Source: an uncultured bacterium
Lineage (GTDB): Bacteria; Cyanobacteriota; Vampirovibrionia; Gastranaerophilales; Gastranaerophilaceae
DNA: 61,718 nt
NCBI GenBank assembly: GCA_949293185.1
Contig: CASFCQ010000028.1
Span: 1-61,718, forward strand
Reading direction: 5' to 3'
Part shown: positions 34,919 to 44,254 of the stretch, piece after piece
Position numbering within the stretch: position 1 is the stretch's first letter
How the letters are laid out: every line of letters starts with the position of its first letter
The notes under the pieces: generated by a model
Seen by the model: only the letters and a program-made list of their open reading frames with translations
Told to the model about the DNA's origin: nothing
Databases searched by the model: none
Translations under genes and position numbers: made by a program

Positions 34919-35596
34919 ATGGCATCGCTGCAATACATTGGTCACAGTGCTTTTTACATACAAACAGAAAATTACGGAATATTGATAGACCCTTTTATAT
35001 CCGGCAATCCTAAGGCTGTTTTTGACATAAACAAAAATAAAATAACAGATATTTTTGTAACTCATGCACACTCTGATCATCTCGGAGATGCAATACCTTT
35101 ATCAAAAGCTTTAAATGCACCTGTTTGCGCAATTTTTGAACTTGCAAACTACTGTGCCCAAAAAGGGGCTTACGCTCAAGGAATAAATATGGGTGGAAAA
35201 ATTAAATTTCCATGGGGCAGTGCAAAATTTTTACCGGCTTTCCACAGCAGTGCAACACCGGAAGGTACTTATGCAGGTATGCCGGCTTCAATTTTGTTTG
35301 AAATTAACGGTGTAAAAATTTATCATGCCGGAGATACCTGTTTAAATTCAGAAATGAAAACAATCGGTGAAATATACAAACCGGATATTGCTCTTTTGCC
35401 AATAGGTTCAACTTTTACAATGGATATGGATGACGCTGTTATAGCAACACAGTGGCTGGGGGTAAAGCAGGTTATTCCTATGCACTATAATACATTCGAT
35501 CTTATTATCGCGGACGCAGATTCGTTTAAAAACAAAATCGAAGCTCTGGGTGTAAAATGCACTGTATTAAAACCGGGAGAAGGAATAAATCTATAG
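34919..35596 (+). CDS. Metal-dependent hydrolase, UPF0173/UlaG-like
   Basis: A 225-residue metallo-beta-lactamase-fold hydrolase. It starts MASLQYIGHSAFYIQTENYGILIDPF and carries the zinc-binding VTHAHSDHLGDA, followed by IYHAGDTCL and a late histidine in VIPMHYNTF. The family contains an ascorbate-6-phosphate lactonase, but most members have no known substrate. The ATG at 34919 has GGAG nine bases upstream; a frame from 34904 exists but lacks such a site. The DUF3326 gene follows two bases after the stop. Confidence 0.9.
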   Translation: MASLQYIGHSAFYIQTENYGILIDPFISGNPKAVFDINKNKITDIFVTHAHSDHLGDAIPLSKALNAPVCAIFELANYCAQKGAYAQGINMGGKIKFPWGSAKFLPAFHSSATPEGTYAGMPASILFEINGVKIYHAGDTCLNSEMKTIGEIYKPDIALLPIGSTFTMDMDDAVIATQWLGVKQVIPMHYNTFDLIIADADSFKNKIEALGVKCTVLKPGEGINL

Positions 35597-35598
35597 TT

Positions 35599-36579
35599 AT
35601 GGATAAAAAAGTTGCTTTAATGATAGTTCCCACAGGCATTGGAGCATCTATCGGAGGTTATGCCGGTGATGCAAGTCTTTATGCTCAAAAAATAGCACGC
35701 AAAATTCCGTTAATAGTAAACCCCAATATTGTTAATGCAGCTGTATTTTCCGGCATCACAGAAGGAATGTATTATGTTGAAGGATATGCAATAGAAGAAT
35801 TTGTCAAAGGCAATATCGGGTTAAAACCTTCTTGTAACAATAAAATAGGAATAATATTTGACAGAGCAATCAGTAAAAACGTGCTTAATATCCATATTAA
35901 TACAATAAATGCAGTTAAGACAATTTACGGCATAGATGTTATCGGATATGAAATAACAGAAGACTCAGCCGGAGTAGAATTTTTTACAACAAAAAGCGGT
36001 GCATCCTCAGGCAGGGTTAACAATCCGGCAACTCTTTTGAATGCAGGCAAAAAACTTTTGCAAAAAGGTGCTGATGCAATAGCAGTAGTATGTGCATTTG
36101 ATGAACCGCCGGAAGATGATTATGAAAACGGCAACGGGGTGGATATCGTCGGTGGAGTAGAGGCAATAATATCTCATTATCTTACGCAAAAGCTATTATG
36201 TCCGTGTGTACATGCGCCGGCTTTTGAAGACGTAACAATAACGGGAAAGCTTGTTAATCCGAAAGTCAGTGCAGAATACATAACGCCTACATTCTTGCCC
36301 TGTTTGTTATTTGGATTGCGCAATGCCCCTTTATTAATTGATTTAACAAAATCATTTGAAAAAGAAAATTGTATAACTGCTGACAATCTACATTCCGTAT
36401 TAGTTCCGTACAATGCATTGGGCTCAAGTGTTGTACTGGATGCATTATCAGCAAATATACCTGTTTATGCAATAAAAGAAAACAGTTCTGTTTTAAATAT
36501 AGATAAAAATAAATTGATGCTTAATAATGTAACAGAGCTTGAGACTTACGACGATTATTTAAGAATATTGGGAAATTAA
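35599..36579 (+). CDS. DUF3326 protein of cyanobacterial type
   Basis: A 326-residue protein beginning MDKKVALMIVPTGIGASIGG, continuing YAGDASLYAQKIARKIPLIVNPN and MYYVEGYAIEEFV, phrases typical of DUF3326, found mostly in Cyanobacteria and relatives. Function is unknown. The protein is soluble and has motifs suggesting a nucleotide- or cofactor-binding alpha/beta fold (IGIIFDRAISK, GADAIAVVCAFDEP). The start at 35599 is two bases after the hydrolase stop. It is the best phylogenetic marker in the window for a cyanobacterial-phylum host. Confidence 0.85.
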   Translation: MDKKVALMIVPTGIGASIGGYAGDASLYAQKIARKIPLIVNPNIVNAAVFSGITEGMYYVEGYAIEEFVKGNIGLKPSCNNKIGIIFDRAISKNVLNIHINTINAVKTIYGIDVIGYEITEDSAGVEFFTTKSGASSGRVNNPATLLNAGKKLLQKGADAIAVVCAFDEPPEDDYENGNGVDIVGGVEAIISHYLTQKLLCPCVHAPAFEDVTITGKLVNPKVSAEYITPTFLPCLLFGLRNAPLLIDLTKSFEKENCITADNLHSVLVPYNALGSSVVLDALSANIPVYAIKENSSVLNIDKNKLMLNNVTELETYDDYLRILGN

Positions 36580-36580
36580 T

Positions 36581-37480
36581 ATGAACAAAAAAGCATACAA
36601 TCTCGCTGAAATGGTACTGGTTATAGCAATAATAGGTTTTATAGTAATGCTGCTGTACAAAACCATTGATCCATCATACAAGGCTGTACCTTTAGCTTAT
36701 TCAAGAGTTTTTACTTCGCTTGAAGACGCTGTTTATAACTCACATCAAAAAATAAAGGAGAAAAACAAAACTTTTCCCGGAGCAGACCAAAATCCTGATC
36801 CTTATAAAGCAGCGCAGCAGCTGTGCAAGCTTATTGCAACTGACCCGATGCAGTCAGATGATTCAGGATACATCAATACTGTTGTTTACAACTGCAATGA
36901 TAATTTTAAAACCGTGCCTGAATATATGACAAGCAACATGTTCAATGACAGCAACACGGCTTTTGTGGCGGCTAACTCTATGAAGTTTTATATTTCTCCT
37001 CTGCAGCAAGTCAGAGTAATAAACGCTGTTAGCCCCAAACAAAAAATCGCACTAAGATATTTTATTGTCTGGGTTGACCTGAACGGTAAAAAACATCCTA
37101 ACAGCGCATTTAAAAACAGAAAGGGGATTGTAGATATAGTTCCGTTTATTGTCACAACAACAGGTTCTGTTTTGCCTGCAGGTTATCCTACAACAGATAT
37201 AAGATATTTTTCTGCATATGTACAATACCCTCTGGACAACAAACCAATATCCTCTCAGTCCAGAACCTATTATGATGCACAAACTGCAGCTTTTAACGGG
37301 AAAGAATATCCTTTCTATGATGAATTTTCAATCAGAGATTCTATTTTAAGGCAGCATCAGGGCACTGCATTGGAAATAAAATCATTCAGTCCGCAAAGTT
37401 CAGAGTATGACCCGCCTTGTGAATTAAAAAATAAAACAGATGAACCGCTATGCAGGGTAGAGATAAATGACAGATTCTAA
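36581..37480 (+). CDS. Type IV pilin-like protein (299 aa)
   Basis: The N-terminus MNKKAYNLAEMVLVIAIIGFI is a class III prepilin signal: a positive leader, cleavage after A5 before Y6, Glu at +5 and a hydrophobic helix. Alanine replaces the usual glycine at -1. The rest is a large extracellular domain containing VWVDLNGKKHPN, matching the DxNGxxxPN pattern of the two other pilins here, plus a few cysteines. It could be a minor pilin or pseudopilin. It follows DUF3326 by one base, so is co-transcribed. Confidence 0.85.
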   Translation: MNKKAYNLAEMVLVIAIIGFIVMLLYKTIDPSYKAVPLAYSRVFTSLEDAVYNSHQKIKEKNKTFPGADQNPDPYKAAQQLCKLIATDPMQSDDSGYINTVVYNCNDNFKTVPEYMTSNMFNDSNTAFVAANSMKFYISPLQQVRVINAVSPKQKIALRYFIVWVDLNGKKHPNSAFKNRKGIVDIVPFIVTTTGSVLPAGYPTTDIRYFSAYVQYPLDNKPISSQSRTYYDAQTAAFNGKEYPFYDEFSIRDSILRQHQGTALEIKSFSPQSSEYDPPCELKNKTDEPLCRVEINDRF

Positions 37481-37483
37481 AAA

Positions 37484-39109
37484 TTACAATAATTTAATAT
37501 TATTCATTGCTTCTTGATGATTTGGATTTGCATCAAGAACTTTTTGATATTGTACTTTAGCTTCTTCTTTTCTTCCTGCGACTTCATAAGCAAGAGCAAG
37601 ATTGTATCGGATATCAATATTGTCCTGAGCAAGTGCTACTGCTGTTTCCAATGATTTTATGGCATTTTCATGGTCGCCGTCTTTGGATTGTAATGTTCCC
37701 AACAGTGCGTGTGCTCTTGCATTTTTGGGGTCTATAAATATCGCCTCTTTATAATACCTTTTTGCCTCAATAAAATTTTGGATTCCCATATAAATATCAC
37801 CGAGGGCTTCGTAATATAGGCTTACCTCCGGAGCAAGCTCTATAGCTCTTTTGCATTGCTTTACAGCTTCGGAATAATTTTTTATAGAGTTGTTTGCAAG
37901 CGCCAGTTTATAAAAAATTTCGGGATTTTCATTGTTATATTGCATTGCTTCATTAAATTTAGCAAATGCCTGTTTTGTTTTTCCCTGATTTAGAAGATAA
38001 ACAGCCTCTTCTGTTAGTATAGAAGAAAGGTTGCTGTGTATAACTTTGATATCAGAAGGTATTGCAACTTCGATAGCATCGTGGCAAACCTTTTTAGCCA
38101 TATCAAAATTTTTGTTCATACAATATGCCATAGCCAGTGTCTGGCTCAAAAGTAAATTAGTAGGGTCCTGTTTTATTGTTTCTGTAATCAATTCAATACT
38201 GTCATCTATTTTTCCGGTATAAATATAAATTTTTGCTATGTAATTTTTTAGAGTATAAACATCTGCATTGGGTAAATCAATTGCCTTTTGAGCATAACTA
38301 AGAGCCTCTTCATACATATGTAAATGAAAAAGAAGATCTATAATTTCTTCATAATACTTATAATTATCCGGCTCAAGGTTAATAAGCGTCCTTGAATAAT
38401 ATAGTACATTATCAGTATCTTTGAGTTTTAGATAAATTCTGCGCATATCCTTAAGAACCTCGATATTTGCAGAATTTTTTTCCAACACTTTTTTATAAAC
38501 AACTATTGCCTTTTCATACTGTCCCATTGACGAATACAAACTTCCGAGAATTTCATAATATTCCAGCTTTTCATTTTCATTATCAACAAGGCTGACCAGT
38601 TGTCTGTATAGTTTCAATGCGGAATCTTTTTGTTTATTGTTGTAATAAATCAAAGCAAGGGCTTTCATCGCATGCAGATTGTATTTATCCTGGCTCAAAA
38701 TGTAGCTGTAATAATGCACAGCCTTTTTACTTTGATGAGTATCACGGTATAGGTCTGCTATTTGAATATACAAATTTATATCGTCAGGAAAGGCTTTTAT
38801 TAAAACAAGAAGATTTGATATTGCATCATATTCTTTTTGGATTGAAACATATATTTTAACAAGCAGTTTACGCAGGTCATGGTGGTAGGGATTCTGGTTT
38901 AAGTATTTTTTTGCCAGTTTTTGTGCAGTATTATAATCTGCATTGTTCATTAATGACTCAACCTGTTGATAAACTTCTTCAGGTGAAATTTGCAAATGCT
39001 CGCCACCGGTATTTTGTACGGAAGAGCTGTCTTTTATTTTCATAAAAACATACAAAATTCCCAGAACAAAAAATATTAATAATATTATTAATACCAAATT
39101 GTTAGACAT
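37484..39109 (-). CDS. Membrane-anchored TPR protein (541 aa)
   Basis: An N-terminal helix (NLVLIILLIFFVLGILYVFM) anchors a domain of roughly ten tetratricopeptide repeats covering about residues 45-540. Clear units include MGQYEKAIVVYKKVLEKN, LGDIYMGIQNFIEAKRYYKEAIFIDP and LAYEVAGRKEEAKVQYQKVLDANP. TPR arrays bind partner proteins; no enzymatic domain is present. It converges on the pilin gene with a four-base gap and lies upstream of no obvious partner apart from the HIT gene (16 bp away on the same strand). Confidence 0.88.
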   Translation of the reverse strand: MSNNLVLIILLIFFVLGILYVFMKIKDSSSVQNTGGEHLQISPEEVYQQVESLMNNADYNTAQKLAKKYLNQNPYHHDLRKLLVKIYVSIQKEYDAISNLLVLIKAFPDDINLYIQIADLYRDTHQSKKAVHYYSYILSQDKYNLHAMKALALIYYNNKQKDSALKLYRQLVSLVDNENEKLEYYEILGSLYSSMGQYEKAIVVYKKVLEKNSANIEVLKDMRRIYLKLKDTDNVLYYSRTLINLEPDNYKYYEEIIDLLFHLHMYEEALSYAQKAIDLPNADVYTLKNYIAKIYIYTGKIDDSIELITETIKQDPTNLLLSQTLAMAYCMNKNFDMAKKVCHDAIEVAIPSDIKVIHSNLSSILTEEAVYLLNQGKTKQAFAKFNEAMQYNNENPEIFYKLALANNSIKNYSEAVKQCKRAIELAPEVSLYYEALGDIYMGIQNFIEAKRYYKEAIFIDPKNARAHALLGTLQSKDGDHENAIKSLETAVALAQDNIDIRYNLALAYEVAGRKEEAKVQYQKVLDANPNHQEAMNNIKLL

Positions 39110-39124
39110 TATGATACCTGCAAA

Positions 39125-39457
39125 CTACCCCGGAGGCCATTTTAGCGGTCGTCCTGATAAAACATGTATATGGAGATGGAAAACTGTTTGTCCTGCCGAT
39201 TCACCGGTATTTATCACTGTTCTGTATTCAGTGATTCCGAGTTTTTGTACTACATTCTTAACTGCTGTCAGCAATGCAGACATAATTTTTTCATCATCCA
39301 ATTCATTTAACGAAGCATAATGTTTCTTTGGAATGACAAGAATATGCACAGGTGCCTTCGGACTCAAATCATTAAAAGCAACTGTATATTCATCCTCATA
39401 CACGAGTGATGCGGGTATTTCTTTATTAGCTATTTTACAAAAAATACAATCTTCCAT
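39125..39457 (-). CDS. HIT-family nucleotide hydrolase
   Basis: A 110-residue HINT-type protein: CIFCKIANKEIPA at the start (zinc-binding in many members), ILVIPKKHYASL, GESAGQTVFHLHIHVLSG with the triad HLHIH at the C-terminus. Members hydrolyse nucleoside phosphoramidates such as AMP-lysine; the real substrate is usually unknown. Length is typical. It sits immediately upstream of the TPR gene on the same strand. Confidence 0.95.
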   Translation of the reverse strand: MEDCIFCKIANKEIPASLVYEDEYTVAFNDLSPKAPVHILVIPKKHYASLNELDDEKIMSALLTAVKNVVQKLGITEYRTVINTGESAGQTVFHLHIHVLSGRPLKWPPG

Positions 39458-39593
39458 AAATCTCCTGTATTCCTCTTGTTATTTATTATAATGTATTATA
39501 GCAGAATTTAAAAGTATATTATGCATATTTCACAACAAATGCTTTTGATTTTCTTTAGTCTGATATACAATTTTATTTATAATACTTTAATGT

Positions 39594-39667
39594 GTGCCCG
39601 TAGCTCAGCCGGATAGAGCGTCAGCCTCCGAAGCTGAAGGTCGGGGGTTCGAATCTCCCCGGGCATA
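39594..39667 (+). tRNA. tRNA-Arg (anticodon CCG), CCA not encoded
   Basis: The acceptor stem GTGCCCG (39594-39600) pairs with CGGGCAT (39660-39666), one G-T pair at the end. The anticodon arm TCAGC-CTCCGAA-GCTGA gives anticodon CCG (arginine, CGG). The T-arm GGGGG-TTCGAAT-CTCCC folds. After the discriminator A (39667) comes a T tract, so CCA must be added, unlike the tRNA-Pro gene at the window start. Confidence 0.97.
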
Positions 39668-39756
39668 TTTTTTTTGTAAAAATCAATAAGAACAATTTGA
39701 ATCCATTTACCACATACACTAGTGACAGTTACAGGCTTTTTATATATACTAGGCTT

Positions 39757-41565
39757 ATGAGCAAAAGAAACATTAAAAACGTAAGAAATTTTTGCATAAT
39801 TGCACATATTGACCACGGCAAATCAACACTTGCCGACCGTTTGCTAGAGTATACAGGCACTGTTGCCGAACGTGATATGCAAAATCAGCTTCTCGACTCT
39901 ATGGACATAGAAAGAGAACGCGGAATCACAATCAAACTGAACGCAGCGAGAATGAAATATAAAGCAAAAGACGGTCAGGAATATGAACTCAACCTCATAG
40001 ATACCCCCGGTCACGTTGACTTTTCTTACGAGGTTTCACGCTCTCTGGCTGCATGCGAAGGCGCTTTGCTTATAGTAGATTCAACACAGGGAGTAGAGGC
40101 GCAAACACTTGCCAACGCGTACCTTGCCATTGAACAGAATCTCGAAATTATCCCTGTTATCAATAAAATCGACCTGCCTTCCGCTGATGTTGACAGAGTG
40201 AAAGAAGAAATAGAAGAAGTCCTCGGTATTGACGCCGAACACGCAATCCCCGCAAGCGCAAAAGCAGGAATCGGTATAGAAGATATTCTGGAAGCTATTG
40301 TAAAACTGATTCCGCCGCCTGAAGATACATCTGACAAACCGTTAAGAGCACTGGTTTTTGACAGCGCGTATGACCCTTATCTGGGGACTTTGTGCTTTTT
40401 TAAAATAGTTGACGGAAGTATTAAAGTCGGTGACAAAGTTAAATTTATGGCATCCGGTAACAAATATGAAGTTACGGAGCTCGGTTATTTGAACCCGAAT
40501 CGTGTGCCCGTACAAGAGCTTTGTACCGGTGATGTAGGCTATATGGCGTGTTCAATCAAAGAATTGACAAGGTTTGTGGGTGATACAGTTACACTGGCTG
40601 ATACGCCCGCGGCAGAACCTTTGCCCGGGTATAAAGAAGCTTTGCCTGTCGTATTTTCAGGACTTTACCCTGTTGACAATGATGACTATCAGGATTTAAA
40701 AGAGTCTTTGGAAAAACTAAAACTCAATGACTCCTCTATTACATTCGAGCCGGAAACTTCTTCTGCTCTGGGTTTTGGCTTTAGATGCGGTTTTTTGGGT
40801 ATGCTGCATATGGAGATTGCACAGGAAAGACTGGAGAGAGAATATGATCTCTCGCTTGTAACAACAGCGCCATCCGTAGTTTATCGCGTGCATAAAACAG
40901 ACGGCTCGGTTGTAGAGATTGATAACCCCGCAAACCTGCCCGACCCGCAATATCGTGAATACATAGAAGAACCGTATGTTAAGGTTAATATCATTGCCCC
41001 CAATGAATATACCGGTACTTTGATGGATTTGTGCCAGACAAAACGCGGCATTTTTGTAAATATGCACTATATTGACAAGGTGCGTGTTGATATAGAATAT
41101 GAAATGCCATTGAGCGAGGTTATTGTTGATTTTTACGACCAGTTAAAATCACGTACAAAGGGTTACGCCAGCATGGACTACGAGTTCAAGGAATACAAAC
41201 GCTCAGACCTCGTAAAACTTGATGTTATGCTTGCCGGAGAGGTAGTGGACGCCCTGAGCGCAATCGTTCACAAGGACAATGCGTTTTACGTCGGGCAGAA
41301 ACTTACAGCAAAACTTAAAGATATTATCCCCCGTCAGATGTTTGAAGTGCCAATTCAGGCGGCTGTCGGCGGAAGGATTATTGCACGTACAAACATAAAA
41401 GCTTTAAGAAAAAGCGTGCTTGATAAGTGCTACGGCGGTGATATTTCGCGTAAGCGCAAGCTTTTGGAAAAACAGAAAAAAGGTAAAAAGCGTATGAAAG
41501 CCGTAGGTCGTGTTGAAGTTCCGCAGGAAGCTTTTATGGCTGTACTTTCGTTGAATGATGAATAA
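39757..41565 (+). CDS. lepA: Elongation factor 4 (LepA)
   Basis: A 602-residue translational GTPase binding ribosomes, reported to back-translocate or to assist initiation. The G motifs are [25 protein letters not shown] and [23 protein letters not shown] text ([17 protein letters not shown]) and the LepA-specific C-terminus ([22 protein letters not shown]) are present. A longer frame opens at 39697; the ATG at 39757 is the start matching family length, with AGG close before it. Confidence 0.97.
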   Translation: MSKRNIKNVRNFCIIAHIDHGKSTLADRLLEYTGTVAERDMQNQLLDSMDIERERGITIKLNAARMKYKAKDGQEYELNLIDTPGHVDFSYEVSRSLAACEGALLIVDSTQGVEAQTLANAYLAIEQNLEIIPVINKIDLPSADVDRVKEEIEEVLGIDAEHAIPASAKAGIGIEDILEAIVKLIPPPEDTSDKPLRALVFDSAYDPYLGTLCFFKIVDGSIKVGDKVKFMASGNKYEVTELGYLNPNRVPVQELCTGDVGYMACSIKELTRFVGDTVTLADTPAAEPLPGYKEALPVVFSGLYPVDNDDYQDLKESLEKLKLNDSSITFEPETSSALGFGFRCGFLGMLHMEIAQERLEREYDLSLVTTAPSVVYRVHKTDGSVVEIDNPANLPDPQYREYIEEPYVKVNIIAPNEYTGTLMDLCQTKRGIFVNMHYIDKVRVDIEYEMPLSEVIVDFYDQLKSRTKGYASMDYEFKEYKRSDLVKLDVMLAGEVVDALSAIVHKDNAFYVGQKLTAKLKDIIPRQMFEVPIQAAVGGRIIARTNIKALRKSVLDKCYGGDISRKRKLLEKQKKGKKRMKAVGRVEVPQEAFMAVLSLNDE

Positions 41566-41582
41566 AAATTAGTCAAAATATA

Positions 41583-41930
41583 TTATTTTAAATACTTTTT
41601 CACCGTATTCAAAAATTCCATAAGCTGAATAGGTTTTGGTATATAATCAACACACCCCAGCTCTTTTGCTTTGTTCACCTCATTTTCCATTGCACAGGCA
41701 GATACTACAATGACCGGTGTTTTTTTATTGAAAGCACGTAAAAAATCATATCCTGATACAACCGGCATTTGAATATCCAGTAAAATAAGAGCATAATCAT
41801 TATGCAAAGCTTTATCCAACCCCTGCTGTCCGTCTAAAGCAGTATCAACAGTATAAGACTGAGCCTCAAGAATATCTTTCATCAGCTTTAAATTGAGTTC
41901 ATTGTCTTCGACTATCAGTATTTGTGCCAT
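41583..41930 (-). CDS. Single-domain response regulator
   Basis: A 115-residue receiver domain with no output domain. The acidic pair E8-D9 in ILIVEDNELNL, the phosphorylated aspartate D52 in ALILLDIQMP, VVVSACA and the lysine in DYIPKPIQL are all in place. It is the second gene after the histidine kinase at 41937, six bases downstream of its stop, and is the natural partner. Such stand-alone receivers (DivK or CheY types) act by protein contact. Confidence 0.92.
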   Translation of the reverse strand: MAQILIVEDNELNLKLMKDILEAQSYTVDTALDGQQGLDKALHNDYALILLDIQMPVVSGYDFLRAFNKKTPVIVVSACAMENEVNKAKELGCVDYIPKPIQLMEFLNTVKKYLK

Positions 41931-41936
41931 AATCCG

Positions 41937-43235
41937 TTAATTTTCTTTTGTATCTTTCTTTTTAGGCTGCTCAAGAGGCATCTCAACAAAAAATGTAGTA
42001 CCTTCTCCAACAACGCTTTCAAACCAGATTTTTCCGTTGTGCAGTTCTACAAGTTCCTTGGTTATTGTTAAACCAAGCCCTGTTGAGCTTTCTTTTTTGG
42101 AATATACGTTGTTAAGCTGTACAAATTTGCCGAAAATTTTGCCTTCGTATTTTTTGTCTATGCCGACTCCGTTGTCTTTAACCCATAAAAGGACTTTTTC
42201 GTCTTGTTTTTTGTATCCGATTTCAATTTGTCCTTCGTCCGGAGTAAATTTGATGGCATTGCTTAAAAGATTATACAAAATTTGCTGTATTTTCTGGTAA
42301 TCCGCTTCGATTTCAAGAAAATCTTTTGCAAATTTTTGAAGCGTTATATTTTTTTTGTTTGCAAGCGGTTTTACGATATTCACAACCTCATTAACAGAGG
42401 TTTGAAGATTGAATTTGCAAAGTGCAAGTTTTATTGCTTTTGCTTCTATTTTGGAAAGCTCAAGAATTTCGTTTATCATTCCGAGCAAATGAAGTCCTGA
42501 TACGTGGATATCTGTCACATATTCAGTCTGTTTATCATTTAACGGGCCGAAAATTTTCATATTTAATGCTTCTGAAAAGCCAATAATGGCGTTTAGCGGG
42601 GTTCTCAGTTCATGAGAAATGTTTGCAAGAAACTCATTTTTAACCTTATCTGCGGCAAGAATTTTTTCATTCTGTTTTTTTATTGTCGCAAAGGCTTCTG
42701 TCTTTTCGATAATACTGTCTTGCAATGCCCTGAGCTGCAGCTTGAACACGTTAGAGAGTTCTGAATCTTTTATTGAATATGATATTAACGCAGCAAGAGC
42801 AACAGCCAGTTCTTCGTCCTGTCTGGTAAAAGGATAAGCTTTTGGTCTAGCAATCAGCATAAAACCGAAGACTGTTTCTCTGATGTTTAGCTTTGCTATC
42901 AAAAAGTCGGAGCCTGTTTTTTTGAGTTTTAGTGCATTAAAAAACGAGGAGTTTTCATCAAAAGTAAAAACACTTGTGTCGTAAAGTTTATTTTTTAAAA
43001 TTTCGGGAAAATTTATTGTATTTTTATCCGGTTCAACAGGCAAATCCTTGCAGGAAAACATTTTATACTGTATATTTGCACATCCTGCGTTGAGATAACA
43101 TATATACGCGCAATCAAAATCAACTATTTTTTGAAACTGCAGTATCGATTTTGCAAAATTCTTCTCCAAATCATCATCAGAAGACAAAATCGCCGGAATA
43201 TTTTCTAATACTTGTTTAAATTTGTTCTCTGTCAT
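41937..43235 (-). CDS. Soluble sensor histidine kinase with GAF-like domain
   Basis: A 432-residue kinase with no membrane helix. Residues ~20-165 form a GAF-like sensor fold (DCAYICYLNAGCANIQYK, FGFMLIARPKAYPFTRQDEELAVALA), followed by a coiled coil, HisKA with FLANISHELRTPLNAIIGFSEAL and an HATPase with NLLSNAIKFTPDEG, VKDNGVGID and STGLGLTIT. It is linked to the receiver at 41583. The family includes PleC/DivL-type and cyanobacterial light- or redox-sensing kinases; ligand unknown. Confidence 0.93.
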   Translation of the reverse strand: MTENKFKQVLENIPAILSSDDDLEKNFAKSILQFQKIVDFDCAYICYLNAGCANIQYKMFSCKDLPVEPDKNTINFPEILKNKLYDTSVFTFDENSSFFNALKLKKTGSDFLIAKLNIRETVFGFMLIARPKAYPFTRQDEELAVALAALISYSIKDSELSNVFKLQLRALQDSIIEKTEAFATIKKQNEKILAADKVKNEFLANISHELRTPLNAIIGFSEALNMKIFGPLNDKQTEYVTDIHVSGLHLLGMINEILELSKIEAKAIKLALCKFNLQTSVNEVVNIVKPLANKKNITLQKFAKDFLEIEADYQKIQQILYNLLSNAIKFTPDEGQIEIGYKKQDEKVLLWVKDNGVGIDKKYEGKIFGKFVQLNNVYSKKESSTGLGLTITKELVELHNGKIWFESVVGEGTTFFVEMPLEQPKKKDTKEN

Positions 43236-43361
43236 AGCTAATTTATTATATTGTTTTAAAATTTTATGTTCAAGTTATTTACATTTTTAATATCTTTTGT
43301 GCTATTATATTTTTTGCCGAAATCACTTTTATTATTAATAACAAAATGGAATTAACACAAT

Positions 43362-44246
43362 ATGATTCGAAAAATAACGAAGCCGACTGTCTTTTATCGT
43401 GCATACAGAATGAACTTTAACAAACATAAAAAGATAAAGAAATTTGCTAAAGCAATGGAATACGGAGCAATGGGTTCTCTTGCCACAATACAAGCCGGGT
43501 ATTTGCTGCGCCAACCGGTTGTAGAAGAATTTATTAAAACAACAACTCAAAAATCAGATTTTGTTGTAACACATCTGCCCAAAGGGGTAAAACTAGGTCC
43601 AATGCCTTATGTTGTATCCAAACAAACAGATATGTTTCAAGATTCTTTGTTCAGGCTAAAGTCATATGTAAAGCCTTTATACACCTATGTAATAAAACCT
43701 GTATCCGCAAATGAACAAAAACTGCAAAAAAATATTATTTTTAAAATTATGGAAGACGACAAAAGCCTGCCGCAAAATATAAATAAACACAAAATGGCAT
43801 CAACAATACTTAATATTGCAAATGAACTCGGGGCTGATCCCATAACAATAGCCTGCATAATAAAACAGGAAACCCATTTTCAGAGCGGCTTAAATCAAAA
43901 AAACGGAAAAGGTTTAATGCAGCTTACAAGCATTACAATAAAAGATATGTACCAAAAAGGCAGAGACAGATTATATCACAACGCTTTAAACGAGTTAAAA
44001 AAAGATTACCCGACCTCTGCATCTTTGTTCACAAAATTACAATCACAAGATTCAATAAATATCAAAGTCGGTACAATCGCATATATGATGCGTCTGCAAC
44101 AATCCGGAGGCAATGTTAAACAAGCATTGAAAAACTACAACGGCAGCAGTTTAAAAGAACGCTATGCCCGTGATGTTTTTGGTGATATTCAAAAATACAC
44201 GGCAGAGTATGAAAAACTTAAAAAATCATCCTTCAAACCGGCTTAA
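43362..44246 (+). CDS. Lytic transglycosylase-like protein
   Basis: A 294-residue protein with an SLT domain in the C-terminal half: IACIIKQETHFQSGLNQKNGKGLMQL, with the catalytic glutamate in IIKQETHF, then IKVGTIAYMMRL and ALKNYNGSS. These enzymes cut peptidoglycan glycan strands. The first ~120 residues are basic with only a weak hydrophobic stretch (GSLATIQAGYLL), not a clear signal peptide, so export may be unusual. It lies eight bases from the convergent ART-like gene. Confidence 0.88.
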   Translation: MIRKITKPTVFYRAYRMNFNKHKKIKKFAKAMEYGAMGSLATIQAGYLLRQPVVEEFIKTTTQKSDFVVTHLPKGVKLGPMPYVVSKQTDMFQDSLFRLKSYVKPLYTYVIKPVSANEQKLQKNIIFKIMEDDKSLPQNINKHKMASTILNIANELGADPITIACIIKQETHFQSGLNQKNGKGLMQLTSITIKDMYQKGRDRLYHNALNELKKDYPTSASLFTKLQSQDSINIKVGTIAYMMRLQQSGGNVKQALKNYNGSSLKERYARDVFGDIQKYTAEYEKLKKSSFKPA

Positions 44247-44254
44247 GTCTTTTA

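Noticed and set aside
39697..39756. N-terminal extension of LepA
   Set aside because: The extra 20 residues have no ribosome site and are absent from the family; the ATG at 39757 gives normal length.
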